In this document: positions 1 through 11,375 of the stretch, piece after piece
How positions within the stretch are numbered: position 1 is the stretch's first letter
Layout: every line of letters begins with the position of its first letter
NCBI RefSeq assembly: GCF_030867095.1
Contig: NC_081824.1
Coordinates: 360,983,829 to 361,047,828, forward strand
From: Alligator mississippiensis
Taxonomy: Eukaryota; Chordata; Crocodylia; Alligatoridae
Direction of reading: 5' to 3'
Length of the DNA: 64,000 nucleotides
The notes under the pieces: model-generated
What the model was told of the DNA's origin: nothing
Seen by the model: the letters and a program-made list of their open reading frames with translations, nothing else
Database searches by the model: none
Translations under genes and position numbers: made by a program

Positions 1-1720
1 AGCCACACCAGGAGCAGCCTCACCAGAAGCTGTTTGCACTGGCCGCAGCTGGACCAGCAGGCACAGGCCGGAGTGCAGTCTGAGCTGCCCGGCATGGGGC
101 TCAGCCCATGCAGAACATCACAGGAGCAGCTGTGGACTGCATCACCTGAGAGAGCTCTGCTGCACATTCCCCTGCCCCCTTCTTCTCTCCCCTCACCCCT
201 GGCCAGCTCCTAGGACCTAGAGCCCAGGCAGCCCCTGCCCCCACACATGTGCACATGCCCTCCCTCCCCCCCCCCCCCCACATACACACTTCTATCACAG
301 GGCAGAGATCCCAGCCTCATCCGCCCATCTCACTCCTGAACACTGCTCCCCACTTGCCTGCAACCCCATCCCACATAGGAAGTTTTGGTGAGTTTTTGTG
401 GTGGGGAGGGGGAGGGAGGCTGACCCAGCCTATGCCAACTGATCAAAATTCCCTACGTGGCTTCTGGACCTCTGCCTACCCTTGCTCATCACCTTACAAT
501 GTAAACTACCCCAGGCAGAGTGCTGCTAAATATAACTATTGTTCTGCTTCCAGTGCCCATACTAACTTCTTTAGAGATACCTATACATGACACGGTACTG
601 TATTGTGTAGACATAACCCATATTAAGAAGAAATAAGAATAGTATTTCCTTTGGCATAAAAATTAAATATATGAAAGGTGCATTTCAACATGGACTATAA
701 AAGAGTTTGGGACCATTTTTTAAGCCAAAGAGCATATTTTGCAATTTTATGAGTTAAATAAGAGATCTGATTGTGGCTGCAATCAAAAGCATAAAATCCA
801 GGCTACTAGCATGCCCAGAATTAACCCTTGACAGGTAATTAGAATTTGCCAAACAGCAGAGATTCAAGATTCCTTCTGGCCTAGATGAATGGTGATTGAG
901 AATCCAAAGTTTCACAAGAGGGTGCTGAGGTAGAAAGGCATATGCAGCTGCACAACTGGCAAAAGCCAACAGAATGCCCAACATAGGGAAAAGGATACAA
1001 GAAATGCAATGTGGGATTACCCTACTCTGAAAGAACCACCAGAGTATACACAGCACAGGCAAAGCGGACAATAATAAAACCAAGAACTCCTATGACTTTT
1101 TTATAGGAGTAACAACATCATTTCAGCAGAAACATGAATGTACCATCAACCTGAAAGCAAATGAGAGATTTATTATTTTAAAATTTAACACCAGTGCACA
1201 AACCAATGGGTACGTCAAACTGCAGCCACATCCGCTGCCTGGGATAGCCTGTTACCAGTAACTTTTAGTAAAGTTTAAAGTTAGCACTGCTATATCTCTC
1301 TTTCAGTCTATGACTACACTGTAAATATATTCAATGTATTGCCAAATGATGCAGCAGTAAAATGAAAAGCCAAAAGGAATGGAAAGCTAACAGGTAGAGC
1401 AAAGTTTAAAATGGTGGACTTACTATGCTAAAGGGACATGTAAGCTAGATATATGAGTAAATAAATTACAAAAAATACAATTTGTAGTACTGCCAGGAAA
1501 GGCTGCAACAATTTGATGTCACCAGAAGTATGTATTAATTGGAGGAGAAAAAAATAAACAATTGAGGAAAAATCTGATGCTAGGATCATGGAATATCTGA
1601 GTACATTGTTGAAAAATGTGAACTTCTGGTGCAAATATCAGAAACAATATCTGATGCAAAAAATGCAAATGTCTGAGTACATCTGTTGAAAAATGAGAAC
1701 TTCTCACAAATCGTGCCCCG
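1..1720. other. No gene seen; GC-rich start, then AT-rich unique-looking DNA
   Basis: The first 500 bases are C-rich with a C-run near 269-280. The rest is AT-rich without exon-like features. A diverged direct repeat is visible: GAGTACATTGTTGAAAAAT at about 1599 returns as GAGTACATCTGTTGAAAAAT at about 1675, 76 bases apart. Confidence 0.6.
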
Positions 1721-1726
1721 GTTCCT

Positions 1727-1780
1727 GTACTCACTCACTCGCTTGCTTGCTTGCTTGCTTGTTCACTCGCTCACTCACCC
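1727..1780. repeat. Tetranucleotide microsatellite (ACTC)n/(GCTT)n
   Basis: An ACTC run passes into a GCTT run and back to ACTC/GCTC units. Confidence 0.9.
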
Positions 1781-1934
1781 TCTCTCTGCTCTAGAACAAT
1801 TGTCCATCTCACTGCTTTCTTAGGCACTCCCTTCAAGTAAGGAAAGCTTTCCTAGCTGCATATTAAAAACATATGAGGGAGAGTAAAAACAACAAAAAAA
1901 AGTTCTGTAAGTCTGGGTCTGAATTAATTCAAAT

Positions 1935-3310
1935 CAGCAGGGCTTGATGAACTTCATCCCAGGATATTGAAGGAACTGGCAGAGGAAATCTTAGAGCCAT
2001 TGACAGTGATCTTCATGAAGTCATGAGAAATAGGCAAGATACCAGAGGACTGGAAAAGGGCCAGTGAAAGTACCCTTTTTAAAAAAGGCAAAAAGAAGAA
2101 GCTAGGTAACTATAGGCCAGTTAGCCTTACCTCAATACCCAGGAAGTTACTGGAGCATATCCTGAGGAAGGCCATGTGCAAACATCTTGAGGAGGAAAAG
2201 TTGGTCAGAGGCACCCTGCATACATTTACTAAGAACAAATTGTGTCAAACAAACTTCATCTCCTTCTTTGACAAAGTCACTACTTGGGTAGAAAAGAATG
2301 CTGTGGATATAGTGTTTCTGGACTTCAGCACAGCTTTTGACAAGGTTCCACATGACTGTCTCATAACAAAATTGGAGAAACATAGTCTAGACAAAACTAC
2401 TATAAGAGGGATAGAAAACTGGCTCAATAGCCACAAGCAAAGGGCAGTTAGACATGCAAAGGGTAGTGTATCCATGTCAGAATGGCAGGATGTTTTGAGA
2501 GAAGTCCCACAGAGATCCATCCTGGGCCCACTATTGTTCAAAGTGTTTATTAATGATTTGGTTGCTGGCACAGAAAGCTTCTTGAGCAAATTTGCAGATG
2601 ACATGAAACTGGGAAGGACTGTGAACACACTGGAGGATGGAAGGGCAATTCAAAAGGATCTCAACACTTGGAAAACTGGGCTGATGCTAACAGGATGAAG
2701 CTTAATGCTGACAAATGCCAGGTGCTATACCTCAGGGAGAATAATCACAAATACAAATACAAAATGGGTAACACCAAACTGTATGGCATCACTCATGGGC
2801 CGAGTCTGGGGGGGAACCAGATTGCCAATGCGGGGATCCCCCCACGGCCAACTGCCAACCAGGAGGTGGGTCCCCCAGCGGCCGATCACCAAGCCAGTGG
2901 CAAAATCAGCTGGTGCTTCCAAGGGGTGCAAGGCGGATCTCAGGCCGCATGCAGCCACTACACATTGTCAATGGCAGCACTACAGGGAAGGATCTGGGAA
3001 TCTTGGTAGATCACAGACTTACTATGAGTCTGCTCTGTGATGCAGCTCACAAAAGACAAATGCGGTTTCGAGATGTATTAATAGATGCATGGATTAGGCC
3101 TCATCCAAAATATTGTGTGCAGTTTTGGGCACCTCTTTTCAAAATCGACATGGAAAAGTTAGAGAGGATTCATAAGTAGGCAACAAATATGATTAAGGGC
3201 TTGGAAAACAAGTAATACAAGGAAAGGCTGATGGATCTAGCCATGTTCAGCCTGCAAAAAAGATGCTTAAGAGGTGATGTGATAGCAGTCTTCAAATGCC
3301 TGAAGGGCTG
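1935..3310 (+). mobile_element. CR1 LINE, reverse-transcriptase part, degraded
   Basis: Read on +, this gives the CR1 ORF2 order: SAGLDELHPRILKELAEEI, EDWKRAS, KLGNYRPVSLTSI, then FLDFSTAFDKVPHDCL, a GPLLFKVFINDL block, SKFADDMKL (catalytic ADD present), and later LGILVDHRLTMSLLCDAAHK and the QFWAPLFKIDMEKLERIHK segment. Frameshifts split it into at least three frames, and there are stops, so it is an old copy. It is broken at 3310 by an LTR-like insert and resumes at 4689. A GC-rich block (2787-2965) also interrupts it. Confidence 0.9.
2787..2965. other. Foreign GC-rich block inside CR1
   Basis: Between the CR1 segments encoding MGNTKL and GKDLGILVDHR lies about 180 bases of GC- and CpG-rich sequence with no CR1 counterpart. 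In intact copies these segments are separated by only a few codons. Its source is unknown to me, and its edges are good to about 10 bases. Confidence 0.6.
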
Positions 3311-4688
3311 TGTAACAGGATGAGGCCCCAGGGTACCTGTGATGTGCCCTGGTGTCCAAATGGCATCAGCCCAACTCTGGTTCTAAGGTACCCTACCTTT
3401 AATTTTATCCTGCCATACCTTGGTGTAATTGATTGGGTTTTTAAAGGGAAGATGCTAAGGGTCCTAAAGCTAGCCACAGCTCTGCCATCTGCCAGTGAAT
3501 CTCTTCTCTGAATCCTGCTAGCCTCAAATCCTGTCTTCATGTAAGATGCCCTCCCTCTTGGCCCATATATGCACCCAGGGCACCTATTGCCTTATGGACT
3601 AATTACATGGCTCCGACAACCCCTTACACCATGCCCATGCCTTGTAGATGTTGCCTGTCCAATCAGTCTCCCTTGTTGGGGCTTTGGCCCACTTGACCCC
3701 TGCCCTGTTTCTCTTACTGGGCCACTCAGCTCAGATCCACTGTGTTGGACCAGGCTTCTAGGCTCCAGCCCTAGTCTTGCTCTATCTGGCTCTAGCTTAT
3801 CCCTTCTCAGGCTTCAGACCCCTGGCCCTGCCTCCACCCCTCTCAGGCACTGGGCCCCTGGCCCCTGTCTCTACTCCATGGGCCCACTGCCTTCTTGGGT
3901 TCTGGACCCTTTGGCCCCAGGCTCTGCCCCTCTCTGGACTCACTGCCCTCTCAGGTTCCAGGATCTATCCTCCTCTAGGCTCTGGGCACTCTGACTACAC
4001 CGTGAGGCTCTCCCTCGTAGGGTTCAAAGTGATCACATGTCCCTAGGGCACTAATGGGACCTCCAAGCCATCTCTCATAGTTTCTTCCACAAACCACCAA
4101 TGAAACTCACACAAAGCACATAAGCCCTCTGGTTCTAACAAAACTCCCAGCCAACCCACTGTCTGCCCATCTGCTTGTCTTGGATCCTATCCACACTACA
4201 CCAAGCATTCAGTGTTTTACTGGTACATTGGCAGGCAATCCAGCAGTCAGCAGAGTCTCCAGCTGCAGCTTTCCAAGGCAGGAGCTCCTCACTCTGTGAC
4301 TAGCAGGGTCAGATTACCTGCTTGCTCTCAGGCACAGGCTTTGAAAACTCTGCCCTATCTGTTCATGTGACTCTATGCAGACTCACAGGAGTTTCCCCTC
4401 TGCCTGATGACCTGCCTGCTCTCTCTACTGGAACTGAGGTCATTGATCTGCAGCCCCTTGTTTCTGTTCAGGGCTGACTCCCTGACTGCCCTTGCTGCAT
4501 TTTACAGCTCTACTCCAGGTGAGTTACCTTCCTTTAGTCATCTTCTCCCTCTGCCTTGCACCCTGGGCTGTCTTCTGGCAGCTATTTCAGTGGCAGCTCA
4601 TTTGTTTCCTAACTGCCAGTCCTATCTGAGCCAGCTCAGCCTAGCCCTTTTCCTTAAAGTAACAGGAGCCTTTTGACCTCCTATTAGA
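3311..4688. mobile_element. LTR-like fossil inserted into CR1
   Basis: Begins TGTAACAGG exactly where the CR1 reading stops and ends just before CR1 resumes. Flanks are GGCTG and GGCTA, a near-perfect 5-bp duplication. Its last part (CTTAAAGT, then a CAGG block) resembles the end of the unit at 19104-20045 and of the one ending at 46781, so they look like one family. It is a degraded, probably non-coding relic. Age: younger than the host CR1, but old. Confidence 0.6.
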
Positions 4689-4915
4689 GGCTACCAAAAA
4701 GGAGAGAGAGAACAGCTTTTTTCTCTTGCTGCAGAGTGAGATGCAGACCAGTGGCTTGAAGTTGCAGCACACTAAGTTTACATTGGGGTTCATGAATAAC
4801 TTATCCATTCCTAGAACTGTGGAATAAACTGCTTAGGGAAGCTGTAGACTCTCCATCACTGGAGGTGTTCAAGAAGAGGGTGGACAACTATTTTATTGCA
4901 CTCCTGAATGATGAG
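4689..4915 (+). mobile_element. CR1 LINE, continuation of the 1935-3310 copy (C-terminal part)
   Basis: AAAAAGGAGAGAGAG.. followed by codons for CRVRCRPVA-like sequence, then IPRTVE*TA.EAVDSPSLEV-type and VFKKRVDNYFI, which is the end of CR1 ORF2. Together with 1935-3310 it forms one CR1 split by the LTR-like insert. Confidence 0.8.
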
Positions 4916-4919
4916 TCTA

Positions 4920-5392
4920 CTGTGATACCACCACTGAGTCCATCCCTCAGCACCCTGAAGGGGGATCTCTTCTAATCACCCCTATCCTACAAGTCTGGCA
5001 GGTCATCAAGGAAGCCAAGAACAACAAGGCTGATGGACCAGATGGCATACCTACTGAAATCAACAAGGCTGATATTGAGGAACTGGTACTGAGATTCCAC
5101 AAATTTATTCTTCAAATTTGGAACGATGAAGAATTTGGTGACCTGAGGAATGTCAACATTGTGACTACCTTCAAGAAAGAAGATAAGGTTCTGCGTGGGA
5201 TCTATCACGGTAATCCTCACCCCGCCTCATGAACCATCTTCTACCTCTTGCTAAGGAAGTCCTGTCAAAATCTCATTGTGGTTTCTAACCATTCCATGGG
5301 CCTATTGACATGATCTTTGGTGCCTTCCAGGTCCAAGAAAAGTTTTGGGAACAACATCAAGTTCTGTATATGGCCTTCATTGACCTTATTGG
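4920..5392 (+). mobile_element. Fragment of a non-CR1 LINE (reverse transcriptase)
   Basis: Gives VIKEAKNNKADGPDGIPTEI, then FHKFILQIWNDEEFGDLRNV and NIVTTFKKEDKVLRGIYHG, and further on a KSHCGF..PIDMIFGAFQVQEK block with LYMAFIDL. This matches the RT of the vertebrate LINE group whose proteins read APGPDGIPAE...SQCGFR..TDMIFA.RQ.QEKC...LYMAFIDLTKAFD. It is frameshifted. A separate C-terminal piece of the same type lies at 6229-6535, so later insertions split one copy. Confidence 0.75.
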
Positions 5393-5404
5393 GCACGTCC
5401 ACAC

Positions 5405-5470
5405 AAGTGCACACGTGCCTCTTACCCCACCTCAAACCCCTTTGAGGTGGGGCAACAGGCACATGTGGGA
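5405..5470. repeat. Inverted repeat (hairpin)
   Basis: CACACGTGCCTCTTACCCCA..CCTCAAA is followed after a short loop by TTTGAGG..TGGGGCAACAGGCACATGTG. The arms of about 28 bases pair nearly throughout. It lies where the LINE homology stops, so it may be part of an inserted fold-back element. Confidence 0.7.
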
Positions 5471-5571
5471 ACAAAAAAATGTTCCCCATGCTGCCCTGAG
5501 GCAACCAGAGGTTGGGTCCTCCAAAGAAACACTCCAGCTACCAGAGCATCTCTATGGTTGCCACTTGTTGG

Positions 5572-5740
5572 TCTAAGGACATAGGCAGACAAGGTTCTTT
5601 GGGTGAATCTGATATCTTTTATTAGACCAACTTAAATAGTTGGGGGAAAAAATTTTAAGCACGCTTTCAGGTTTAAAAACCCTTTGTCAGGCTGAGGAAG
5701 TCTCTGCAGTTGGTGTGTGCTCTTCCTGGATGAAATGAAT
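5572..5740 (-). repeat. Dispersed repeat with hammerhead-like core (copy 1)
   Basis: Read on the reverse strand it shows CTGACAA, a hairpin AGGGTTTTTAAACCT, then GAAAGC, later AACTATTTAAGTTGGTCTAA, TAAAAGATATCAGATTCACC and CAAAGAACCTTGTCTGCC. Copies of the same family are at 61498-61612 (same orientation) and 11114-11146 (opposite). The spacing CTGAnGA - hairpin - GAAA is that of a hammerhead core. Penelope-like elements are known to carry such ribozymes, so a Penelope-type origin is possible but unproven. Confidence 0.6.
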
Positions 5741-5964
5741 AGTAAAGAAGACAGAGGCTGGGCTGGTATGCATGCAAGATAGGCAGTCAGTGAAGTGGAT
5801 GTTACCCGAATTGAGTAAAGCATCGATTTCACTTCACTGGAAATTGTGTGTGGGTGCCTGACTCTTAACTCCCAAAATAAGTGCTCTACTCCCAGTTTAA
5901 CTATTGACCTGAGATCTTGTGGTGGCTAGAGGAAATGCAATGAGGACACTTTGAAGGTATATCA

Positions 5965-6228
5965 CAAGAGTAATGGTCTTAAGTTTCAGTAAGGAAAGTT
6001 TAGGTTGGATATTAGGAAAAACTCTCCCACTGGAAAGGTAGTAAAGCACTGAACTAGGTTACCAGAAAAGGTGTGGAATCTCCAAACTTGGAGGTTTTTA
6101 AGATCCAGCTAGACAAAGCCTTGGCTGGGATTATCTAGTTGAGGGTGGTCCTGCTTTGAACAAAGGATTGGGCTAGATGACCTCCTGAGGTCCCTTCCAA
6201 CCCTAATTTTCTATGATTCTATGATTCA
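5965..6228 (+). mobile_element. CR1 LINE 3' end
   Basis: Contains the terminal coding region (GGTTGGATATTAGGAAAAAC.., WNLQTWRFLRSS-like sequence) and the CR1 3' UTR with GGGCTAGATGACCTCCTGAG and a TTCTATGATTCTATGATTC tail. 5'-truncated, as usual for CR1. It sits inside the older LINE copy (4920-6535). Confidence 0.9.
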
Positions 6229-6535
6229 AATGAAACAGACACTGACATCAAGAGCTGGGAGGAGCTGACTACCAAATAACTCCAATGGTGCCACAACTTC
6301 AACCAAGCAGCAGTCTGTTTTGAGGTAACGTGCCTTGCCCAGAAAGCAGAGAAGAGAGAAAGAAAGAAGGAAAAGGAGAGGAACCCCAACCTACAGCCTA
6401 TTCTCCCACATGGAAAGACCTGCAACTTCTGCAAACGTATCTGTGGCTCAAGGATTGGATTCTTAAGTCATCAATGGACCCATCAATGTTCTGTAGTAAA
6501 AATCGCCCTCAAATCAAGGGATTGTGACCTCCTCT
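6229..6535 (+). mobile_element. C-terminal fragment of the non-CR1 LINE with zinc-finger-like end
   Basis: Reads NETDTDIKSWEELT, WCHNFNQAAV, EKREKKEK-type basic stretch, then CNFCKRICGSRIGFLSHQWT, a C-x2-C..H finger-like motif. This is the known end of the same LINE group (FxCxxCxRxCxSRIGLxSHxRxH). Read-through contains frameshifts. Confidence 0.7.
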
Positions 6536-6579
6536 GACAGTCACTGGTCAGGATTGATCTAACCATAGCTATGCCTACA

Positions 6580-7143
6580 ATTGGTTCTTTCCATGCTTCT
6601 GGACTTCGCTGGTTGCCACCTGGGGCTAGGAGGGAATTTGCCCTCCTGCTCCTTTCTGCTACATGTGTCAAGGCTTCCTCAGAGGCATTATTTATTGGCT
6701 GTAACCAAGGCTGGGGATTTTGACTGGGGTGTGCCAGTGCTCCTGCTGGGATTTAAACCTGAATGTTCCTGTCTTGTGGGTCTAGGGGATTCCACTCAGG
6801 GTCAGATCAATCATCATATTTGGGGTCAGAAAAGAATTTTACCCCACAGTCATATTGGTATGGACTGTAAGGGGCGGGTTGTCTCCCTTTGTAATAGGGA
6901 GCATGGTCCTCTTCCTGGGATCTCTTGAGCATATATTAACAACCTTTCAGAGAAACATGACGTTGGTTGTCATGGTTCCCCTGCTTTACCTGTGGCAGAT
7001 TGTGTCAGGGTTTATGGTAGTTTAACTCAAAGATTAGGTTATGGATTTATATATGTTGGTTTAGATAGAGATGATATTACCTCAGGCAGGGGGTTGGACT
7101 AGATGATCTATAGAGGTTCCTTCCAGCCCTGCTTCTCTATGAT
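6580..7143 (+). mobile_element. CR1 3' UTR variant
   Basis: CACCTGGGGCTAGGAGGGAA, GGGGTCAGAAAAGAATTTTACC and a terminal GGGGGTTGGACTAGATGATC..CTATGATTCTA tail are characteristic of one CR1 subfamily 3' UTR. The open frame at 6581-6928 is not a gene. Confidence 0.75.
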
Positions 7144-7145
7144 TC

Positions 7146-7335
7146 TACAGATTCATAGATGTTAGCGTCAGACAGGACCTCAGTAGGTCATCGAGTCTGA
7201 CCCAGTGGTCTGGGCAGGAAAGAGAGCTGGGGTCAGATGACCCCAGCTAGGTGCTTGTCTAGTCTCCTCTTAAAGAACCCCAAGGTAGGGGAGAGCACCA
7301 CCCCCCTTGGAAGCCCATTCCAGATTCTATGATCT
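7146..7335 (-). mobile_element. CR1 3' end, opposite orientation
   Basis: Matches the 3' end of the CR1 at 21581-23735 read on the same strand: a GACCCCAGCTAGGTG.. block, CTCTTAAAGAACCCC, and CCTTGGAAGCCCATTCCAGA. Short, 5'-truncated copy. Confidence 0.85.
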
Positions 7336-7414
7336 GAGGGGGTGTTACCCTGTTGGGTCAGGCCAACTCTTAGGATCTCAATATTGCACTGTTAGACAGG
7401 AGGGCATGGTGTAC

Positions 7415-7745
7415 AATTGCACATGCACACACTCAAAAATCAATTAGGTGCATACACACACACTAGGTGCATACACACACTCTAGGTGCAGGCACCCCCA
7501 CCAGGCGTGCGTGCACACACTACCAATTCAGGCACATACACATCCAAAATTACCAGCCTAGAAAATGTACACCTATCACCAATTCAAGCACCTACACTGA
7601 CCAAAAGAAATTAGACCTGAATCAATTACCAATACCTACACACCCAATACACATACACAGATCACTAATTCGTATATCATGCACACAGTGACATATATGT
7701 ATATCACTTCACATACATACCACTCACCTACATATACACACAGGT
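7415..7745. repeat. AC-rich degenerate tandem sequence
   Basis: Irregular units of the form CTAGGTGCATACACACACA and CACATACAC are repeated with drift. One strand is almost free of G in places. Confidence 0.75.
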
Positions 7746-7845
7746 GAGTTCCTAACTTGGGTGCTGTGGTGTGTATGTATTTGCTTGGTGTACTTGGGAT
7801 ACCTGGGGGAAGGTTAAGGTAAGAGAGAGTGAAAGCGTAGGGGGT

Positions 7846-8002
7846 GAAAGTTGCCAGGACTGGGATTAGAACTGGTAGACTAGAAAGAGAGCTGGACTGA
7901 AGAGCTGAGGCTTGGGGTTACTTTAAGTTACTGCTGGTGGAGACTGAGATGAAAGTTGCCAGTGCTGGGATTAGAACCGGCAGACTGGAGGGGAGCTGGG
8001 AT
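7846..8002. repeat. Direct repeat, unit spacing about 105 bp
   Basis: GAAAGTTGCCAGGACTGGGA at 7846 returns as GAAAGTTGCCAGTGCTGGGA at 7951, and similarity continues through TTAGAACTGGTAGACT / TTAGAACCGGCAGACT and GAGCTGG. Two copies only. The surrounding 8040-8300 is purine-rich. Confidence 0.7.
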
Positions 8003-8390
8003 AATTTAAAATTAATTGGTGTTAATTGAAAGCAGAAAGCCAGCACAGCAAAGGAGCAATGCCGGGGAGAAGCCCAGAGGCTGGAGAACACAGAGAGAGA
8101 GAGTTAAAGAGAAGGCAGAGAGAGATAGGGATTGGGAACAGGTGGCAAGAGGTAAAAAGTGGCAGGACCAAGGCTGAGAGCCTGCAGAAAGCAACAGGGC
8201 TAAGAGTCTGCAGAAAAGGGACAGAGAGGAAGCAAAAAGTGGTGGGAGTAAGGCTGAGAGCCAAGAGGGAGAGAGATGGAGACCAGAATTTAAGATAGGG
8301 AAGGGACCGGGGCTCAGTAAAATACAACCCAACTCAGGCTTACAAATGATAGTGGTTTTATTGAAAAGGGGAGATGGTGACACAATATTT

Positions 8391-8394
<4 letters not shown>

Positions 8395-8425
<31 letters not shown>
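8395..8425. repeat. (AC)n microsatellite
   Basis: Uninterrupted AC dinucleotide run of about 15 units. Confidence 0.95.
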
Positions 8426-8427
<2 letters not shown>

Positions 8428-9530
8428 GGCAGCAGGGGTTAAAGAGGCTTGCTGCAGGGGCTGAAGTCCAGGAGGACAGAGATAGAGTTCAAATTGGAGG
8501 AGGAAATATGCAGGTGATATCTACCTATCCCAGACTGAAAGTGGGTACTCAATGGCCAGTCAGGGTCTCCTTCAGCTCGGTGTTGTCCAGAGGTGGGTGG
8601 ATAGGTGGTGTGACGTGGAGCTGGTCTGGTCCAGATGGAAATGGCGTTCCCAAGGAGTCAGTCTTCACTACCACTTTTTATGGGGCAGACTACCTATGAT
8701 CTCCTATGGGGAGGGCAATGTCAGTCCTGTTCCAGAGGGTTCCAGGTGTTCTTACTGAGCATGTGCAGCCTGGCACACTAGTGGGTTGCCTCATCTTTTG
8801 TGTCTTGAATGCTGAGGGTGGTTCCAATGGCTGGGTCATTGGCCCAGGTATTGGTGTTGTTAGTTCTGTCATTCAGAAGGAGCTATTTTTAGACCTACTG
8901 CCATTGTCTCTCAAGCACCCTCATTCATCCCCATTCATTCAGGAACCAAGTTACATAGGAGGGGTAGTATGAGTCATAGGTTACACAACCGGGCATGGGG
9001 ATAAGATGGAGGCTTGACATTACAAGATGGCAACTTGACATGACTTATGCTAACTTACATATATAGGCCTAAAACAGTAATCACATAATATAAAAGAAGT
9101 AAAAAAATCAGTACAAACATAATAATTATCACTTATAAAACAGTGGATATCTATATCAAAATAGCAGGGCACTTATTTGCAGAGGGAGAGAAATAAAACT
9201 TACTACCTAAAATAAAATGTTAAAGCTTATCCTACATCTTAGCTCACTTACACTTATCTATAGGGAATAGAGAGGGAGAGACAAAGTCAGAAATGGTTGA
9301 GGAAGGGGAGGGAATGCATTTTAAAAGAAAAAAAAAAGAAAAATTGTGGGTTTTGCTACAGGGGAAAAAAATCAGCTGGAAAACATTAATTTCAAAGCTG
9401 GGTCAATAAATCAAATCTTTAGTATACTTGGAAACTTATTTTACTCTCTTAAAGAAAGAGACAAAACACTATATTTCCCTCTGATACTATTGTTGCCTGT
9501 GCAGTGATATTATTGCATTGTGTTTCTATA
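8426..9530. other. No gene seen
   Basis: The stretch 8430-9060 looks like an interspersed element by composition (AAGATGGAGGCTTGACA.., then AAGATGGCAACTTGACA, a short direct repeat at about 9004 and 9026), but I could not identify its ends or family. 9060-9530 is AT-rich without features. Confidence 0.5.
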
Positions 9531-9538
9531 GTTATAAC

Positions 9539-11299
9539 CAGGAATCCGGGTTTTCAATTCAACACAGAAAATTGCAGGAAAACATGGATTTTCCCCTTAT
9601 AGGGAGAAGAATGTGAATTTTCCCGTTTTAAGGGGAAAAAAAAAAAAGCAGGGAACGGGCAGGTTTTCCCTTGCATGCTGGCAGAGTTCCATCCTGCAAA
9701 GGGCTGGGGGCAGCTCCTGCAGCTCCCTCCAATTAAGCCTGGGGGTGGGGTAGCAGATTTAGGCCCCCACAGTGAAGGAGGGAGGGAGTAGGACAGGGCC
9801 GGGACTGGGGCTGAGGGTGCTGCCCAGCTGGGGCAGTGCATGAAATCAGGGCCAGGGCAGGAATGCAAGGCTGCAGGGTCTGGCCGGGGAGTGGGAGGGG
9901 AGCCACAAGCAGCTCATTTGGGGGGCAGCAGGGGAGCTGGCTCCCTGCTGCCACACACACTCCCAGGGAGGGAGGCATAGGGGGAGCACATGCCCCCCAG
10001 ATTTGTGCATGGGGCAAGGGTTGATGCAGGCTGCCCAGTGTGGGCTTGGTGCTCCCTGCCGTACTGCCCTCCCCCCAGGGGCTCCTCAGCAGAGTGGGGC
10101 AGGGAGGTCAATGACACCGGTAAATGACCAAATTAAGGTGCGTGCATGTGTTCGGTTTGTTGCAACAAAGGAATACGCTGACAGAACAGAACAGAACAGT
10201 ATGACAACCACAGGGAAATCGGTCAACAGTACCTTGCAATGAAGAGTCATCAGAGGAAAAAAAGAATACAAAAGGAGAGATTTCAGAGCAGCAAAAAGTC
10301 CCTGAGGGGGGATCAGGAAGCCACTGATATGTTGTGGGTTCAGCAACAACACTTTGGACACTCCTGTGTTGAACTAACAGTTATTTATTATTATAACTCT
10401 CTGGAATCATATCCAGGGTGGATCTTAACAATTGCATCAATATATGTATACAGATCTTATACATGCTCTGTCTCTGACTTGACCCAGTCCAGTCCTGTGG
10501 AGAGAGAGGAACCAAGAATGCCTCTGGCTCCTCATGGCAGAGAACATGGAGTCCCCAGTACTGCAAAACTGCCACAAAGTAAAATGAATCTGCAGTGCTG
10601 AACATGAGGGCTTTGGCCTTAAAAGGACAGTACAAGGATGACACAATAAGACACAACACCCACCATGGACAGAGGGCACACCACCAGCCTGTCTCTTGCA
10701 CCCCATCAGGGTGGGGAGTGGGCCTCCGCCCTCAAGCTCCAAGGCTGCTGACATCTGACATTGAAGAAAGAACCATAGGGTGAAGCTCCCGTACTGGCCA
10801 GATGTACCTTTCCTATTGAACTCTAGGACTAGTAAATATAGACCAGGGGTGTTATTTCTTTTGCCTTGCCTGCATTACTCCTATCAGCTATCTCTGTGTA
10901 TCAAAAGAACTGCCTATTGTTGAAAAGAAGTCGTGGTCGATCTGAGGGTTTGGGTCCTAGTATCTGGGTCATAAATCCAGTGTTGACAGAGGGAGCTCTG
11001 ATTCTCTATGATAAAAAAAAAAAAATCAAATCCCCAAATATATAGGTATTTAGAATTTATTTTATTATAAGCTTCCACATTTCATTTAAATTGTAAATTC
11101 ATCAATAAAACATATCAGATTCACCCAAAGAACCTTGTCTGTCAATAAAACATTGTGTTCAATTGGTACCTGTATATATAGTGGCGTTTCATTTTACTCA
11201 TGGAAGAACATAGATTTGGGGTTTTTAAATCTGATAATATGGGATTTTTGTAAAATCAGAGAATTTGCTATTTTTAAACACAGAAAACCAAGACCCCTG
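9539..11299. mobile_element. hAT-type non-autonomous element with GC-rich core
   Basis: Begins CAGGAATCC and ends ..GACCCCTG, inside a perfect 8-bp target duplication GTTATAAC (9531-9538 and 11300-11307). The arms are inverted copies: GGTTTTC near the left end against GAAAACC at the right, and left AAATTGCAGG.. against right blocks rich in AAATC. It has a GC-rich section (9660-10110) followed by ordinary sequence to 11000. There is no transposase frame. The open frames at 9554-10117 are compositional. Relatives are at 24887, 30165 and 37897. Confidence 0.8.
11114..11146 (+). repeat. Short fragment of the dispersed hammerhead-like repeat family
   Basis: ATATCAGATTCACCCAAAGA then ACCTTGTCTG matches, in the reverse direction, the end of the copy at 5572-5740. 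It lies inside the hAT element at 9539-11299. Confidence 0.7.
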
Positions 11300-11375
11300 G
11301 TTATAACTAACAATAATGTAATGTAATTGAGCTAAATTAATTTAAAGAGATTATCTGAAGCTGCATGCTACCATC

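Noticed and set aside
8426-9060. Possible LTR or transposon
   Set aside because: Composition suggests an interspersed repeat, but no termini, duplication or coding similarity could be shown.
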